A DNA stretch of 64,000 nucleotides from Drechmeria coniospora (taxonomy: Eukaryota > Ascomycota > Sordariomycetes > Hypocreales > Ophiocordycipitaceae): assembly GCF_001625195.1 (NCBI RefSeq), contig NC_054391.1:5529157-5593156 (forward strand), given 5' to 3'. Position 1 is the first letter of the stretch, and the number at the start of each line of letters is the position of its first letter. Of the stretch, positions 25,256 to 40,312 are shown in pieces. A program made the position numbers and the translations under genes. Below the pieces are notes generated by a model. That model was not told the origin of the DNA. It was given only the letters and a program-made list of their open reading frames with translations, and made no database searches.

Positions 25256-28200
25256 CTAGCTGGGCGTGACGCCGCTCTGCTGCTCATCGTCGGCGGCGCC
25301 CGAGGATAGAAGCGTCGTCGGTCTCTTGGTCAGGACACCCCTGGGCCTCTCGCAGCCGGGTTTCTTGGCCGTGCCATTGCCGTCCTCGACACCGACGTCG
25401 CTGTTGTCGCGGCTCTTCGTCAACTTTCGAGGTTGCCGTTTCTGCTGCTGCTGCGCCGCCGATTCGCCTTCGGACCCGCCGCCGTTCGGACTCTGGTCCT
25501 CGCCCGACCCTCGCCTTTGCGCTTCCCCTGCAGGGCTGCTTTGCGAGAGTGGCGACGGATGATCGGTCGCACCGCGGCGTGTGCCGAAGACTGGGCCCTC
25601 GTTCGCTTGCCTAGCAATTTTATCATCCGGCGTATTGTACGCCGCATCGTCCTCCATGATGGGTTCGAACATTACGACGTCGTTTGCCCTCTCGCGCGCG
25701 ACTGCACCCAGTCCCAGCCGACGGGGGGATGCGTGAGCCGGCTCAGGCGCCGTGTTCCGCTCCATGCTCAGGTCGGCACCACCGTCGTTGCACGACGGGT
25801 CCGAAAAGGGGGTGCCCATCGAATTGCTGACGTATGCATCCAGCTTCTTCTTCAGCACCTCGGATCGCACGGGCTTGGCCAGGTAGTCGTTCATGCCCGC
25901 ATCGAGGCACTTCTCTCGGTCTCCCTGAATCGCCGACGCCGTCATGGCAATGACTAAAACTTTTCGGACCGCCTCGATCGGGTCCTTGCGAAGTAGCTTC
26001 GTGGCCTCGTATCCGTCCAGAATCGGCATCTGGACATCCATGAGCACGATGTGGTACGGCACGCCCATCTTCGCCTTTTGCCGAAGCCCCTCCACCGCCC
26101 TGAGCCCATTCTCGTACGCGTCGACGTTGGGGTAGCCCAACCGCTGGACGTATTGTATGGCGATCTTTTGATTGATCGGGTTGTCCTCGGCAACGCAAAT
26201 CCGCACGTCTTCCTTGCACACCTTGGTCAGGTCGAGGTAGAGATTCGGCGATATCGCCCGACCAATCGATGAAGTCGTCGCCGAGTAGCGATCGATGGGT
26301 GGCGAGTCCTTCGACTGCGCATCCCCTGCTGAAACGTCCGGCTTGGCCTTGTCGAAGCTGACGGTGAACCACGCCGTCGTGCCGACCGTCTCCTCGCTCT
26401 CCAGCTGGATGGTGCCCTGCATCATGATCTCGATGAGGGATTTGCAGATGCTCAAACCCAAACCGCTACCGCCGTACTTTCTCGCCGTGCTCGCGTCGGC
26501 CTGGCTGAACGGCTGGAAGAGCTTCGCCAGCTGCTGCGGCGGGATGCCGATGCCCGTGTCCCGCACCCAAAAGGTCAGCGTCGCCTTTTCCTTCGTCACC
26601 GAATCCACGCGGGCGCCGATCGTGATCGACCCATCCTCGGTGAACTTGAGACTGTTGCCGATGAGATTGCCCAGAACCTGGTGAAGACGGATCGGATCCC
26701 CGTAGATGAGCATTGAAGGTAGATCAATGTCCTGGACAATTTTGACATTTTTCTTCGACGTCTTCTCCCGGTTGCTGTAGGAAACGGCCCGGACAACCTC
26801 CCGTACCATCTCCTCGGGGTTGAAGGCGATGATGTACAGCTTCATCTTGTCGGCTTCCATCTTCGAAAAGTCCAGGATGTCGTTGATGACGGTCAGAAGC
26901 AGGTCGGCCGAGACGCGGATGGAGTCTGCCATTTCAAGCTGCTCCCGGTTCAGGATGCTGTCGCGGAGCAGCTCCGAGTTTCCGATGACGCCATTCAGAG
27001 GCGTTCGGAGCTCGTGCGAGACGTTGGCAAGGAAGATTGACTTGGCCTTGGCAGCCTCTTCCGCGAGCTTGACGTTGCGCTTCGCCTCCGCCTCGGCGTT
27101 CTTCGCCTTCGTTTCCGCCTCCAGCGCCTTGGCCAGCGCTCGCTTCTGCACCGACACCATCGATCGGTTCTCGGCAGAGATCTTCTCGACGTTCTTCATC
27201 GACAGCGCGTTCGAGTAGCTGATGCCGATCTGGTTGACCAGGAGCTGCAGGACGGTGACATTGCGGTCCGAGAAGGAACCGGGTTCTCCTTCGAGGTACA
27301 GAACCCCGAGAAGCGGCTTCGTGCCGTGCGAGATGGGAATGGCGATGATGGCCTTGCTCAATGGATTCCGCTGCAGCCAAGAGTCGTTGACGTTTCCGAA
27401 TCTCTCGTCGGCGACGAGATCGGGGATGAAGACGGTCTCCAGGAAACGCGAACAGTACAGGACGACGTTCTCTGCGATCAGCGAAGTGCCGGACAAGGGC
27501 AGGCCCGGGTTGTGTGCCGAGGCTCCGCGTTCGGGATCGCCGCTGGCAGCGAGCCCCCACGTGTCCGTGCTGGTTTCTTGAACGATGATGGCAGCACGTG
27601 TGGCGGAGCCGCCGCAAGTCTGCAAAACGACGTCGCACATGGTCTTGAGCAGCTCGTCGACCTGCAAGACGGATGAGATGACTTGCGAGGACACAAGGAT
27701 GGCGTGCAGGTCGATCATATCGAGAGCAGGAAGCCCAGACCCGCCTCCACCCTGCATGCTCATCGATCCTCGCCACGTCCCGACACGGTCTCCTCGGAGG
27801 TCTGACATTGGGTGAGATGGGCTCTGTGCGAGATCGTCGCCATCCTCCCCGTTTCGGTACGGCCCCGACGAGGCATCGGCGACGAAATCTGTCTGGATGC
27901 CAGCCTCGTTCGTTCTATGGTTTCGCGTTGGACCGTGAAGCAGCAAGCTGTGCTCTTCCTCGATGGCTCTGGCCACTCCGGTGGCCGATATTTGCCTGTA
28001 CAAGCCGATGGCGTCCTGGAGAGCGGCGCGAGCGGACCTTCTAGCCTTTCGCCTGATGAAGAAGCCTGCCATCAGGTAGTTTCCAAGTGCCTCCTCAAAG
28101 ACAAAGTCGTGCTCGGCCGCGTGATCCAGGGCTTCTTCGTAGTGCTGGATCGCCTGGCCGTGGTCGTTGGAGAGCTCGGCTATCTGGGCGCCCAAGAGGC

Positions 28201-31200
28201 TCGACCAGGAGCGGTAGTTGACGTCCGACACGACGGACCACTGCTCCATCAGCTTCACGAAGCCACGCAGCTCCAGGACCACATCCTGCGCGTCGGCGGA
28301 AAAGTCCTCTGCCTGCGAGCGTGGATCCTGCATCTGCCTCAGCAAGTGACCCGTTCGTGCCAACCCGTAGAATAGCAGGATTAATTTGCTGTTGCGCGCC
28401 GACCAGAGCATGGAAATCTTGTCGCAGCATCTTCGCCCGATCTCGATGGCACGCTCGTAATGGCCAAACAAGAAAAGAGCGACGAGCTCCATGCTCTCGT
28501 AGAAGAGCGATGACCTGTTGCTCTCCTGCGTCTGGCTCGTAAGCCAGCTCTTGTAAACGTGACCATCATGCATCTCGTCGCTCATCACGCCAAGCTCGTC
28601 ATGGGTGAAGGTCTTGCCCTGCAGAGATCGACATATTTGCCTCATGGCGACGAGGAGGGAGCCCCCTCGAGTGTCAAACGACCAATTGGGTATGTCTTCG
28701 CAGCCATATTGGCAGAAGCTCTCGAGATCGGACAGATTTTCGCTGGCAAAAAACTTGACCTGAGCACAGAGGCCGTAGCTGAGAATCGTCGACATCCGAT
28801 CCCCGCCTACCGACGCCAACTCTATGGCATCTTCCATTTGGGAGATGGACAGGGACATGGAGTACTGGACGTGGCCGATGAAGCATGCATGCAGCATCTG
28901 ACCTCGCGCCATGGAGAAGGCGTCCCGGGCTTCGTAGAGGAGCTCCTGGCAGATCGATCCCAGCTCGACTGCGAATTGGGTCATGCCAAACCTGGACAAG
29001 GCCACGACGCCGAGGTGCAGGAATGCCATGCCGGACTGAGGAAACGCACCCCTCGAGAGGTGCATCTCTAGCATCACCAAGGTAAGGTGGTAAAAGTGTA
29101 GACAGTCACTCCACCAAGCCGCGCTGGCCGTCTCGGAAAGCACCGCACCAATCGATGCGATGATGGTGTCGCCTGGCTTCTTCGGCGACAAGAGCAACGA
29201 CCGGTCCATGGTCCGTATCTGCTTGGCCACGTTCTCAAAGCGTTCATCGCACTTCTCATAGGTTGGCTCGTCGTCGAGCGGGACGCCGAGGGCCGACAGA
29301 CAGTCCTTGAGGGAAATGAAGGCGGCCAATGAGTTGCCATTCTGGGCAAAGATCCTGGATTGCAGCACGTACGCCGGGGCCTTGTCGATTGCGGTTTTTG
29401 CGTTGGCGAATATCGTCGTCAAGAGGTCGTTGGCCGCGGAGAGTTGGCCCATGAAAAGGTAGCATTCGGCCGAGCGCAGGTGAAGCTGCATGGTCTCATC
29501 GTACGAAACGTCCTCGGCATCATCTTCCCACGGCCTCTCCTGAAGCAAGTCGATGGCCGACGTGTAGTACTTGGCGGCGGTTGGCCGCGCGCCGTTCTCG
29601 ACGGCGGCTTGCGCGCAGTCCATCAGCAGCTTTCTGAACTCGTGGCGAGCGGGTACACGCCGCTTGATGATGCAGACAGCTTCGCAGACGTGCGATGCCG
29701 TGTCGTCCTGCTGCCTGGCCTCGACGGCATAGTACTTGAGAAGGGTCTGCGAGATGATGAAGTGCATCCGCCGAGCGTTGCACTCCTTCAAGGCCGCAGA
29801 GGCGTGGATGTATCGGTCGTGGGCGAAGCGGAAGCGATCGTCGATCTCGCAGGGCACGATGATGTACGCCTGGATGGCGGCCTGAAGGCCCGAAATGGCC
29901 TCCCCCTCCGAATACGCATGCCAAGGCAGCTCCGGACAGCTCACCGTCACGTCGTCGTCATACTCGAACTCTCCCTTCATCAGGCGCGATATGAGCTCAA
30001 AGGAAAACGAGTTGCCCAGAAGGGCGCCCCAAGACAACACTGCTCTCGCCGCCCGTGGCAGCTCGCTCAGACGGTGCGTGATGAAGCCCGTGTCGAGGAC
30101 GTCGTAGTCTTTCTCTCCTTGGAACTGGGCAAACAGCCTGTCCAGGTCGTAGTGCCACTGGCTGTCTCGGTAGTCGTACCATATGCACTTCTTGCGGTGG
30201 CAGGCGCTGAGCATCTCGCGCATGTAGAAAGGGTTGCCCGCCGTCTTGGACTGGATGACAAGAGCGAGGGAGAGGATCTCGTCCTTGGGCCTGGAAAGCA
30301 ACGTCGAGACGAATTCGAGTATGTCGTCTTCGGTCAGCGGCGACAGGGATATCTTGGTCACGGTAGGGCGGCCATTGTGCGGGGCATCTGCGGTCCCGTT
30401 AGCCATCGCTTGCTCCGGCGACATGCTCGGCGCGTACCTTCTTGTTCCTGCGGATAGATGATGCGCTCCATCCTATCGCTCGAGAGCTCCTCGGGGCGGT
30501 AGGTCATGATGATCACCATCTTCATGCGCGCACCGATGATCTGGGTGATGAGCTCGAGAGACTCGGCGTCGGCGAAATGGACGTCATCGAGGCAGAAGCA
30601 TATGAACTTGTGCGTCGTGAAAACGCGGAGGATATCCAGACAAACGTTCATGAGGCGCGTCGTCTTGGTCGAGGTGCCGGCGCAGAGGTAATCTTGCGAG
30701 TTTTGCGGCGACTTGATGCTCGGGGGTTGGCTAACGCGGGCCGGCGAACTTCCGGGAGAGGAGCCTCGTCTGTTCGCAGCCGCTCGGCCGTTTCCACGGG
30801 CCACCGAGCTTTGCATGGAAGAGATCGACCTGCAGGGGCCGGACTCTGGAGGACCGAGCAGGAACTCGGGAAGGCCAAGGGCTCGGTGCAGCATGGGCCA
30901 GACGGGGCGGACGTAATGCTTCAGGCCCTGGTGAAAGGGCGTCTCGGTGTTCCTCTCACCCCACACCTGCCTGAACAGGGACGACAGCAGCTTGAGCAGC
31001 GGCCCGAACGCCGTTCGCCTGGCGGTGTCGAACTTGGCCGTCGCGCAGTACCCACGCCGTCGGGCGTCGGCGAGCACGCTCTGGACCAGGAAGCTTTTCC
31101 CGAGGCCCCCGGCGCCCTGTATCGTGACGATCTCGCAATGACCACGGCGTCGGAACTTGGAGGAGCCAAGCTGCCGAGATAGGCTGGAGGATGTCGTCGC

Positions 31201-33079
31201 CGAGTCTGCCAGGATGAGGCGACTGCCCTCGAAGCTCAGGCTATCGCCCACGCTGGCGGTGTCGAACGACATGGAGTGATGGCGCTCCCACGGCCGCGGG
31301 GTCCGCGCATGAGCACTAGAGTGCGACGACGATATCGTTTCATTGGACAACGTCGGTGCATCGGAGAATATGGAGGGATGAAAGGTGCTCCTCGGGAATT
31401 TGTGCTCCGAAGAAATAGTATGAGTAAACGACCCGCTCCTGGGGTTCGTGCCGCCAACCGAGCTGGCGCCTTCGCTGGACATTTCATCGCCCGCCGTGCC
31501 ATCGTTTCCGAGGCTGTAGCCGTCGACGAAAATGCCGTTGCCAAGGGTGGAGTGGGAGCGGGCGACCCTGTCGATGACCTTGAGAAGCTCATTCCTCTCC
31601 TCCTGACGGCCAATCATGGATGTGGGCAGCATGAAGAAGGATGACACATCCCTGGTTCCAATCTTCATGTCCTTGAGAGCCGAAGAATCTCCGTCGCCGA
31701 GAAGCTGCTGCGCCATGACCAAATCGTGCCGCAGGCCGCTCGCCGAGTGATATCGGTCGGGGACGTTCTTGGCGGTGCACTTCTGGATGATTCGGCCGAT
31801 GACATCCGGAACATCGATCCGAACGGTGGCGACGTTGGGGATCCTTCGACCCAGCACGCCTTGGACGATGTCGAGAGGGTTATCGCCGCTGTAGACGGGC
31901 TTCTGGGTCAGGAGCGTCCACATCAGAACACCGAGCGAGTAGATGTCGGTCCGCGTGTCGGGCTCGGCAGGCATGCGGCCCGTCTGCTCGGGGCTGATGT
32001 AGAGCAGCTTATTCTTGGCGCCGACTTCTTTCGAGAGTGTCGACCAGCCAGTGCTCGTGAGGCCATGCTCGAAGGATCTGGTGCCGGAGCCGAAGGATAT
32101 GATGCGCACTTTGTTCTCGTCGGCGTTGAAATGGAAGGCGTCGCCACGAATCTCGCCGTGAACGATGCCCTGGCCGTGATGAAGGATCTCGAGGCACTGC
32201 GCGGCGCCGATGGCGAAGTCGAGAAAGTACTCCAACGTGATGGGGGGTTGCGCAGCACGGGGAGGCTTCCTGCGATACGAGACGTAAGCGTCGCCCACCT
32301 TCTTGGCCATGTAAAAGGCCGGACCCATGTCGATGTAGTCGAAGAGAAAATTGGGCCCCGGATGGGCGTAGATGGCGACGACGATGACGCCGCGATCGCC
32401 GGCGGTCGGATTTAGTCGGACAATGTCGAGGGGTTTGACGATGTGGGTTCCATCAGGATCGGCCGTGGCGATTACGCTTCTGGCGATGTGGAACGCTCTT
32501 TCTTCCCTGATGGCGTGAAACGAGACGCGGGCGACAACAGCCTCCTCGCTATAGGATGCATCGTTTGACGGGACGAAGAGCGTGGGTGTCGGCGCCTTCT
32601 GGGGTGCTGGTCGCAGCGTCTCGGCGGCACTCTGCGTCTCGGACGGGGGAGCATGCCCATGATCGGACGGCGAGGGCCGCCTCACGGATCCATGGTTCGA
32701 TTCACCGAGCCGAGGGCTTTCGGGTGGAGAATGAGAGGAAACGTGATGGGTGCCGAAAACATGCCTGCATACCAAGATGTGAGTAATTTGGCTCTTTTGT
32801 CTCGTCGGTCCTCGCAGGTCGCTCGATGACCAGGCAGAGCAGTAGCACCAGCGGCAAGGCGAATGGGTAGAATGCCCTGCCTCGGGGAGGGGGGGGGTTG
32901 GAGGCTTGGGCTCGCGGGCCGAGTTTAACCTACCAAAAATCATACGACGAGTGGAAAGGAGGTTTCGTCTCATCCCATGTGTAGCCGGCGATCTGGCGAA
33001 GACGCTCAAAAAGCCGCGGCGGCGGCGGCGGAGGAGGAGGATCGAGTATGTCGTCCGACGCGAGAGCGGCACCGTCCAT
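25256..33079 (-). CDS. Group X hybrid histidine kinase (kinase-like, AAA, GAF, HisKA, HATPase, REC)
   Basis: Large cytosolic two-component sensor of about 2534 residues; relatives such as fission yeast Mak2/Mak3 and Candida Chk1 act in stress and wall signalling through a His-Asp phosphorelay. Exons: 33079-32934, 32764-30438 and 30387-25256. Introns of 169 and 50 bases (donors GTAGGT and GTACGC) match in phase. The first exon (MDGAALASDDILDPPPP, ending near HSSYDF) lies in a different frame from the long open stretch. Kinase-like domain about 125-407: HRD is replaced by HGE and DFG by SFG, so it is probably catalytically dead. Walker A GAGGLGKS is at about 600 and Walker B CFCLDD at about 780. 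A long helical repeat region is followed by GAF (about 1720-1880). H-box SHELRTP is near 1947, with N-box, DTGIGIPP and GGSGLGLS. The receiver Asp in LMDVQMP is near 2275. A low-complexity C-terminal tail follows. Confidence 0.93.
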
Positions 33080-33479
33080 GATGACTGAGATGGCCTGCAG
33101 CGCTTCGGGGGAATGGGTGTGGAAACGCTGAGCTCAAAGGCTCTGGCATGCAGTCGGGGACGGCGACGGCGGCAGTCTCGGCCTGTCTGCAGCGCCCATC
33201 ATCGGTTGGCTGGCGGCGTTTGGGAAACAGCGAAAGCGGGAAAGGCGGCGACGACACGGTAGCAAGAGACTGGCAGACGGGCGCGGCTTCGCGTATCGGA
33301 AGACTGCAAGGCCCGAGGGGGAGCGGCAGAAGATGCTGGACGAGGCTGCTGCCGACCACCGCTGACTCCGTCAGGCACCGTCGAGGCGTCGTATACTTCT
33401 GTTCCTGCTTCCGTCCCTGGCCCCGTTGCGCTGGAGGGTTTTCTATTCGGCGATGGACGGATGCGAGCGTGCTGGTCGG

Positions 33480-33519
33480 CGAGAAGGAGAAGAAGAAGAA
33501 GAAGAAGAAGTAGAAGAAG
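33480..33519. repeat. GAA/TTC triplet tract
   Basis: About ten near-perfect GAA triplets on the + strand with one TAG interruption, lying roughly 400 bases upstream of the histidine kinase start. On the transcribed strand it is a pure pyrimidine tract. Confidence 0.85.
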
Positions 33520-34149
33520 CCGGTGGGTTGCACTTCCGGCAGGGCATTTGTTCGGATGAAGCGTCGGCGAGGTGTACGGCTGGGCAGGAGGGTGTGGTGG
33601 TGTGTTGCTGGTAGGGAGGAGACGGTCGGAGAATCCGCTGATGGAAGAACGCGGCAACCGTAGTAGCAAAACCTGGTCAACTCCTCCGTACTACTGTAGA
33701 CAGAGGTACCAGTCGGTACGAAGTAGGTACTGATATGTACCTGGCACCAAGGGTCAGCAGCAGCAGCATCTTGGTCGTTTGCTGCTAATTACAACAGTAC
33801 CAAGTGGCCACACCACAATTGCCTGAGCAATGAAGTACCGCAACTAACCCAGCAGCTAGTATTTGCCGCCAAGGGAACTACCCACCAAGTACCTCTCTGT
33901 ACTCCGTACTCCGATCCGTATTCAAGGTCCTGTCGGCATCCAAGGCAGCACACCAACTTGGCATGTACTGTACTTACAGCTGCCGTCAGTACACGTACAC
34001 CGACGTCGTCAGCGGTTCGTGCTGCAGGTGTACGTGCTACCACCGAAGTACTAAGCAGAGCAGCATCAGAGTTCTACTTACTAGGTACCTAGGTACTAGG
34101 TAGGTATCACCATGATTACGACATTGGCACTTTGTACTCGGTACTCTGC

Positions 34150-34163
34150 ACTCCGTACGGAGT
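34150..34163. promoter_or_regulatory. 14-base palindrome, everted CCG-TA-CGG type
   Basis: ACTCCGTACGGAGT is a perfect palindrome made of the same half-site as the CGG-N6-CCG palindromes but in the opposite orientation. It sits in the spacer between the histidine kinase and the mutase gene. Function unknown. Confidence 0.35.
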
Positions 34164-35307
34164 AGGCAGTTGGTGCTTGTTCTCCGTACATGTACTTGCA
34201 GGTAATACTTGCAGGTAATACTTACATGTACTGACAGGTAATACATGTACTTACTTGTCCAGTATTAAATACTTCCTCGAATGTTGCCAAGCAAGACTGG
34301 ACTGCAAGAATTGCACGCAAAATTTGGTCTGATGTACTTGTACTGTACATGCAAGTGTACAATTCCCTGGTGCAATTTTCCATGTACTGTACTTACAACT
34401 AGGCACCTGGGTCGTTGTTCACTTTGTCGAGGAGATGACGACACCTTCGTACCATGGCACGCACGAAATCGCACGAAATGCATGTTGTGTTGCAAACGCG
34501 ACCATGCAAATGCAACGGCAAAGCGCCGTCACTCTAGAGGCGGCGGGCGGGCGTGTAGCACGAGGCGTCGTCCCCGTTCAGTTGACGCTGGTTGGCCGCC
34601 GTTCCGCTCAACCGGCATGTGCCTGAGTACTTGTACTTGCCACTTCCCCACGGCACGCTACTCCATGCACGTACATGTACTTTGTTGTCATGCAAGGCCC
34701 CAAGCGGCGCATTGAGCTGCAGGGTCCCAGGCTCCCCAGCAGGGCCGCAAGGCCGGATTGGCATCCATCTCGCCTCACGATGATGCCACCAAGCATGCAG
34801 TACGCCGTACCACCCACCACTCCGTACCACTCCCTACGGCGTTTGCCATGATGGGTTCCCGGAATAGGTAGGTGCATCGATGGCGGCGAAGCCCGTGTTC
34901 GATGGATAGATACGTCGTAGACACAAATGGAATTGAAGCCTTTGCCTGATTTCTGTCATCGACATTGGGAGGACATCAGCACGCAACCAGTCACTCCTGC
35001 GGCGCAGACGTCCAAGGGGTCTCGCAGCAGGCGGCCAACCATTCCGAGCCCTCCGCCGAAAGGAAAATCCGTACCATCCCTCACTCTGACCGTGCTCATG
35101 CGCAATGGCAGCTTCGCCACGAAGCAGGTTCCGCCGGCAACTCGACCTGCCGTCGTCCAGCTTGGCGTTGCTGGCCTGCCCAGCTTCCCACGCCGCCGAT
35201 TCCCGACGATTGCTTGGCTTGCTCGGTTGCGACCGTGGTGACGGCCGGCAGACAGGTCGGACGCACCGCTCCGTCGGCCGGGTGGGGAGCTAGGCAGAGG
35301 CCGAGAC

Positions 35308-37192
<1,885 letters not shown>

Positions 37193-37404
37193 GGTGGGGG
37201 ATGTTGTTGGTGGGACTTTGAAGGAGAAGGAGGGAGTCGACAAGCCAAAGGACGGCGAGGTGCGTGTGCCGGGGTGTTTAGTATGTAGCACGGAGGAAGT
37301 CGAGCATACAGCGGCGGAATGGGGGAAGCAATTGACTGCCAAGATGAATTGTTGTTGTCGAGGACGACGGTTGTCGCGGTTGTCCTCGAAGTAAGTAATG
37401 TTGC

Positions 37405-37418
37405 ACGGAGTACTCCGT
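37405..37418. promoter_or_regulatory. 14-base CGG-N6-CCG palindrome upstream of the mutase gene
   Basis: ACGGAGTACTCCGT is a perfect palindrome 213 bases upstream of the mutase start codon. Its geometry fits a Zn2Cys6 regulator site, but the motif is so common in the window's spacers that position alone is weak evidence of function. Confidence 0.4.
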
Positions 37419-39589
37419 ACTTGCCTGCAAGGTAGTAGCACCCCGAACCCTGACACGTTGCCTGCTGAAAAAAGTAGAGGTGGAGGGGCAGCGGAGAGGT
37501 GGGGACGGCAGCGACAGTAGTAGCCTGTACGAGCTTGAAGCGGCGTCAGTACTCTGTGGATACAGACATGAGTGTACTTTTCTCCGCTCCATGGCTTGCA
37601 GGTACTTGGCAACTAAAGTATCTGCATGTACCTCGACGACGATGGAGGGTACAGGATACCTTCCCGATGAGCTAGCTACTGTACTAAGTTTGTTCCGTAC
37701 ACATTCATTAGCGCTCTACTCTTTCTCCGACGGAGTCGTACTAGCTAATCCACCAATCCGGCTTCATGGCGGTGTACTTAAGTACTTGCAAGCAGGTACA
37801 ATGCACAGTGCTTGGCCTAGAACACTCTGTACGATGTAATTACTTGCACTATTCATTACAGGACTTACGGTGTCAAGGTACCTAGTAATACCCAGTCACA
37901 ACACCTGCAAGTATACTCCGAACTTCGTAAAGTAGTTGTAGTTGCAAGTATTAGTACTGCCTAAGCTTCATCCTATTTCCTGGTAGCTTCCCAGAGGGCC
38001 AGTGCCACAGGGGGGGCCGACGAGCCCCACCTGCAGCAAGCCGGTCGAAGCGAGCAGCAGTACAACACCACAGCACTCCTCACCGCACAGAGCACTTGTA
38101 CAGATACAAGTGCCTAAGACCTACCCATGACCTTCACTTCATGCAAGTACACGTACATGTACCAGAATGTTCCGCTGCCAATTTATCGCTGTGGGACCGT
38201 CCACAAGGAGGTACGCGTAATGCGCTTCAGACTCGGCACCGCCGAATAATAAGACTTGATAATACGGAGTATTACTTGTACACGTTCGCGTACGGGCACT
38301 CGCACACGTATTACTCGCACTGCAAGTACGTACATACCCGGTAAGTACATGTACTGTACTGTAGACATGCAGACATAAGTAGGCACTTACAGCTATACCT
38401 ACGGTAAGTACTTGCAGTAATTAATACTCTGTACATGTACTGTACTGTAAGCACTTGAGCAAGTACTTGTACGAGTACGGAGTACATGTACAGTACTGTA
38501 GACAGTTCGACTCCGTCCCCCCCATGCACAAGCTGGAACAGAGTACAAGTACGCCGTGCCTGGCTTCGTTCCCACTTCATCCCATGAGCATCGGTGGACA
38601 AGGGCGAAATGATGCTCAGCGGTCAGGGCATTCCTTGCCGGTCGACTCTGTCACTGACGTCGTGCTACTGGTGGAAGGAACCACACCCATACGTGCGCTC
38701 CGTAGCTGTAAATGTAAGTACTGTACCTGTAAATACTTGGATATGTACAAAGTACAGATGGTTGAAGCAATTCTGTACAGTAGGTGCACGAAAGGAGCGC
38801 AGCACTTCACTCCGTGCTTGCAGGAAAGACCATACTTGCAGTAATGTGCTGCAGCCAGTGGGATGCACCAAATGCTTGGAAATTAGTACACTAGTAACTA
38901 CAATTGGACGTAAGTACTTAATTACTCCGTATCGAACTTGCTAGGGCACTGGCACAACACACCCACTCTACATGTATTCTGTACCGAGTATCAGCACTTG
39001 AACACGAGCTGGCTGGATGCCAACGGTACGAACAAGCTGATGCCGCACACGGGCACCGAGTACCGGCGGCGGCGGGAATGGATGCGTGGTTGCAGGTGGC
39101 AAACTCGCCCTCGGGATTTCCCCTTTGTCAAACCATGCTCGGTGATACGAGGACGAGTACTCCACACTACTGCTCATATCCGTAGGCGGCCGAACTTGCG
39201 GTGAGTGTGCTTGGGAGATGCAAACACTTGGGTAGAAATTACGTGGTGCGACCTGCAACCACCCCAGCTCGAGGAGAGATGACCTTTGTCAAAGGCGAAA
39301 TTGCCAGGCTCCAGGCCCGTCCAGTGTGGGCCATGGTTCGGAGGGAGCTGTGACGGGCTGCGGCATTGCGGAACTCGAATCTATCTGCAGCAGATGCTTC
39401 CCAGTTACGGTACGCCCTGCAGTGACGGGTAGGTAATGTGCTGTAGTTGAGTACTCTGTACTGGCAGCACGAATCCTTGCTGGTTCGCGTCATCTGCAAG
39501 CAACACGGTTCCATAAATCTGCCGGCATGGACTTGCACCTACAAGAACTGTATGTACCAGGTATTATGTGTTGATGTGATTAATACTTG

Positions 39590-39605
39590 TACGGAGTACT
39601 CCGTA
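39590..39605. promoter_or_regulatory. 16-base CGG-N6-CCG palindrome
   Basis: TACGGAGTACTCCGTA is a perfect palindrome inside the mutase-transporter spacer, far from either start codon. Listed as a further exact copy of the recurrent motif. Confidence 0.35.
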
Positions 39606-40084
39606 GTTGTACTCCCTACGGATCAGAATGTGAGTGCACCACAAAGAAAGTAAGTACAAGGGCTATTAGTTGTAAGTACAATATGCAAGTACAGTACACT
39701 GTACTTACAGTACAACATGTTCATGCACTTATGCAAGTACCGTGGAGGTGGCTGATGCTGGTTCCTGCCGCTGCCGGTTCGTGGCCACCTTTGTAATACT
39801 ACTTATGTGTATTGAAAGTTCCTACATTGTTAAGACACAATTGCATGTAGTTAGGTACTCGCACGCTGACAACTACTGTACATGTGCCACTACTTACTTG
39901 CTACAGTGCACTTGCTTGTACAAGCAGCACTCGCGTGCATCGTTGCACTCCGGACACTTGTACATGTATTACGGAGTGCTCCGTACAAGTATTCATACTC
40001 CGTCCTCCGCGATACTGTGTGTCCTTCCAGACTCCATGAGTTCCTCGCTCGATCGTAAGTACTTACCTGTACGCCATTCTCCGC

Positions 40085-40312
40085 ACGTTTTCGACTGAGC
40101 TTGCGTACAAGTACGAGTAAATGCCGAGCATTCTGGACGATAGAGTCCTCTTCCAGCAATAATGAAAAATCGAAAAAGAGAAATCGGTCGAGGTATAGCA
40201 TCATGACCGACTGAAGTTTGACATTAAGAGTCAAGCGATCAGCCGCTTCGCCCATGAAACAGTCGAGCATGATCCGTGAAGCGGTGTCGGCTTCAAAAGT
40301 CGTACGTTGAAA
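40085..40312 (-). pseudogene. Possible relic of a coding sequence
   Basis: A minus-strand open stretch reads like a real helical protein segment, with pieces such as ASRIMLDCFMGEAADRLTL and LQSVMMLYLDRFLFFDFSLL followed by EEDSIVQNARHL. It starts right after an in-frame stop and degenerates into word-derived sequence at its end. It contains almost no GTAC words, unlike the DNA on both sides. I do not recognise the family. It may be a fragment of a decayed gene or one exon of a gene not resolved here. Confidence 0.3.

Larger units (their letters stand above)
33080..35307. other. Promoter/leader of the histidine kinase and GTAC-word spacer
   Basis: 33080-33660 is the likely leader of the kinase gene, read on the minus strand as pyrimidine-rich sequence with a TTC repeat. 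From 33680 to about 34400 it is GTAC-word DNA. 34430-35300 is 3' flank of the UDP-galactopyranose mutase gene with few words. No gene is seen. Confidence 0.55.

Noticed and set aside
29360..30457. Plus-strand open frame of 365 codons
   Set aside because: Antisense shadow of the histidine kinase exon, with no domain of its own.
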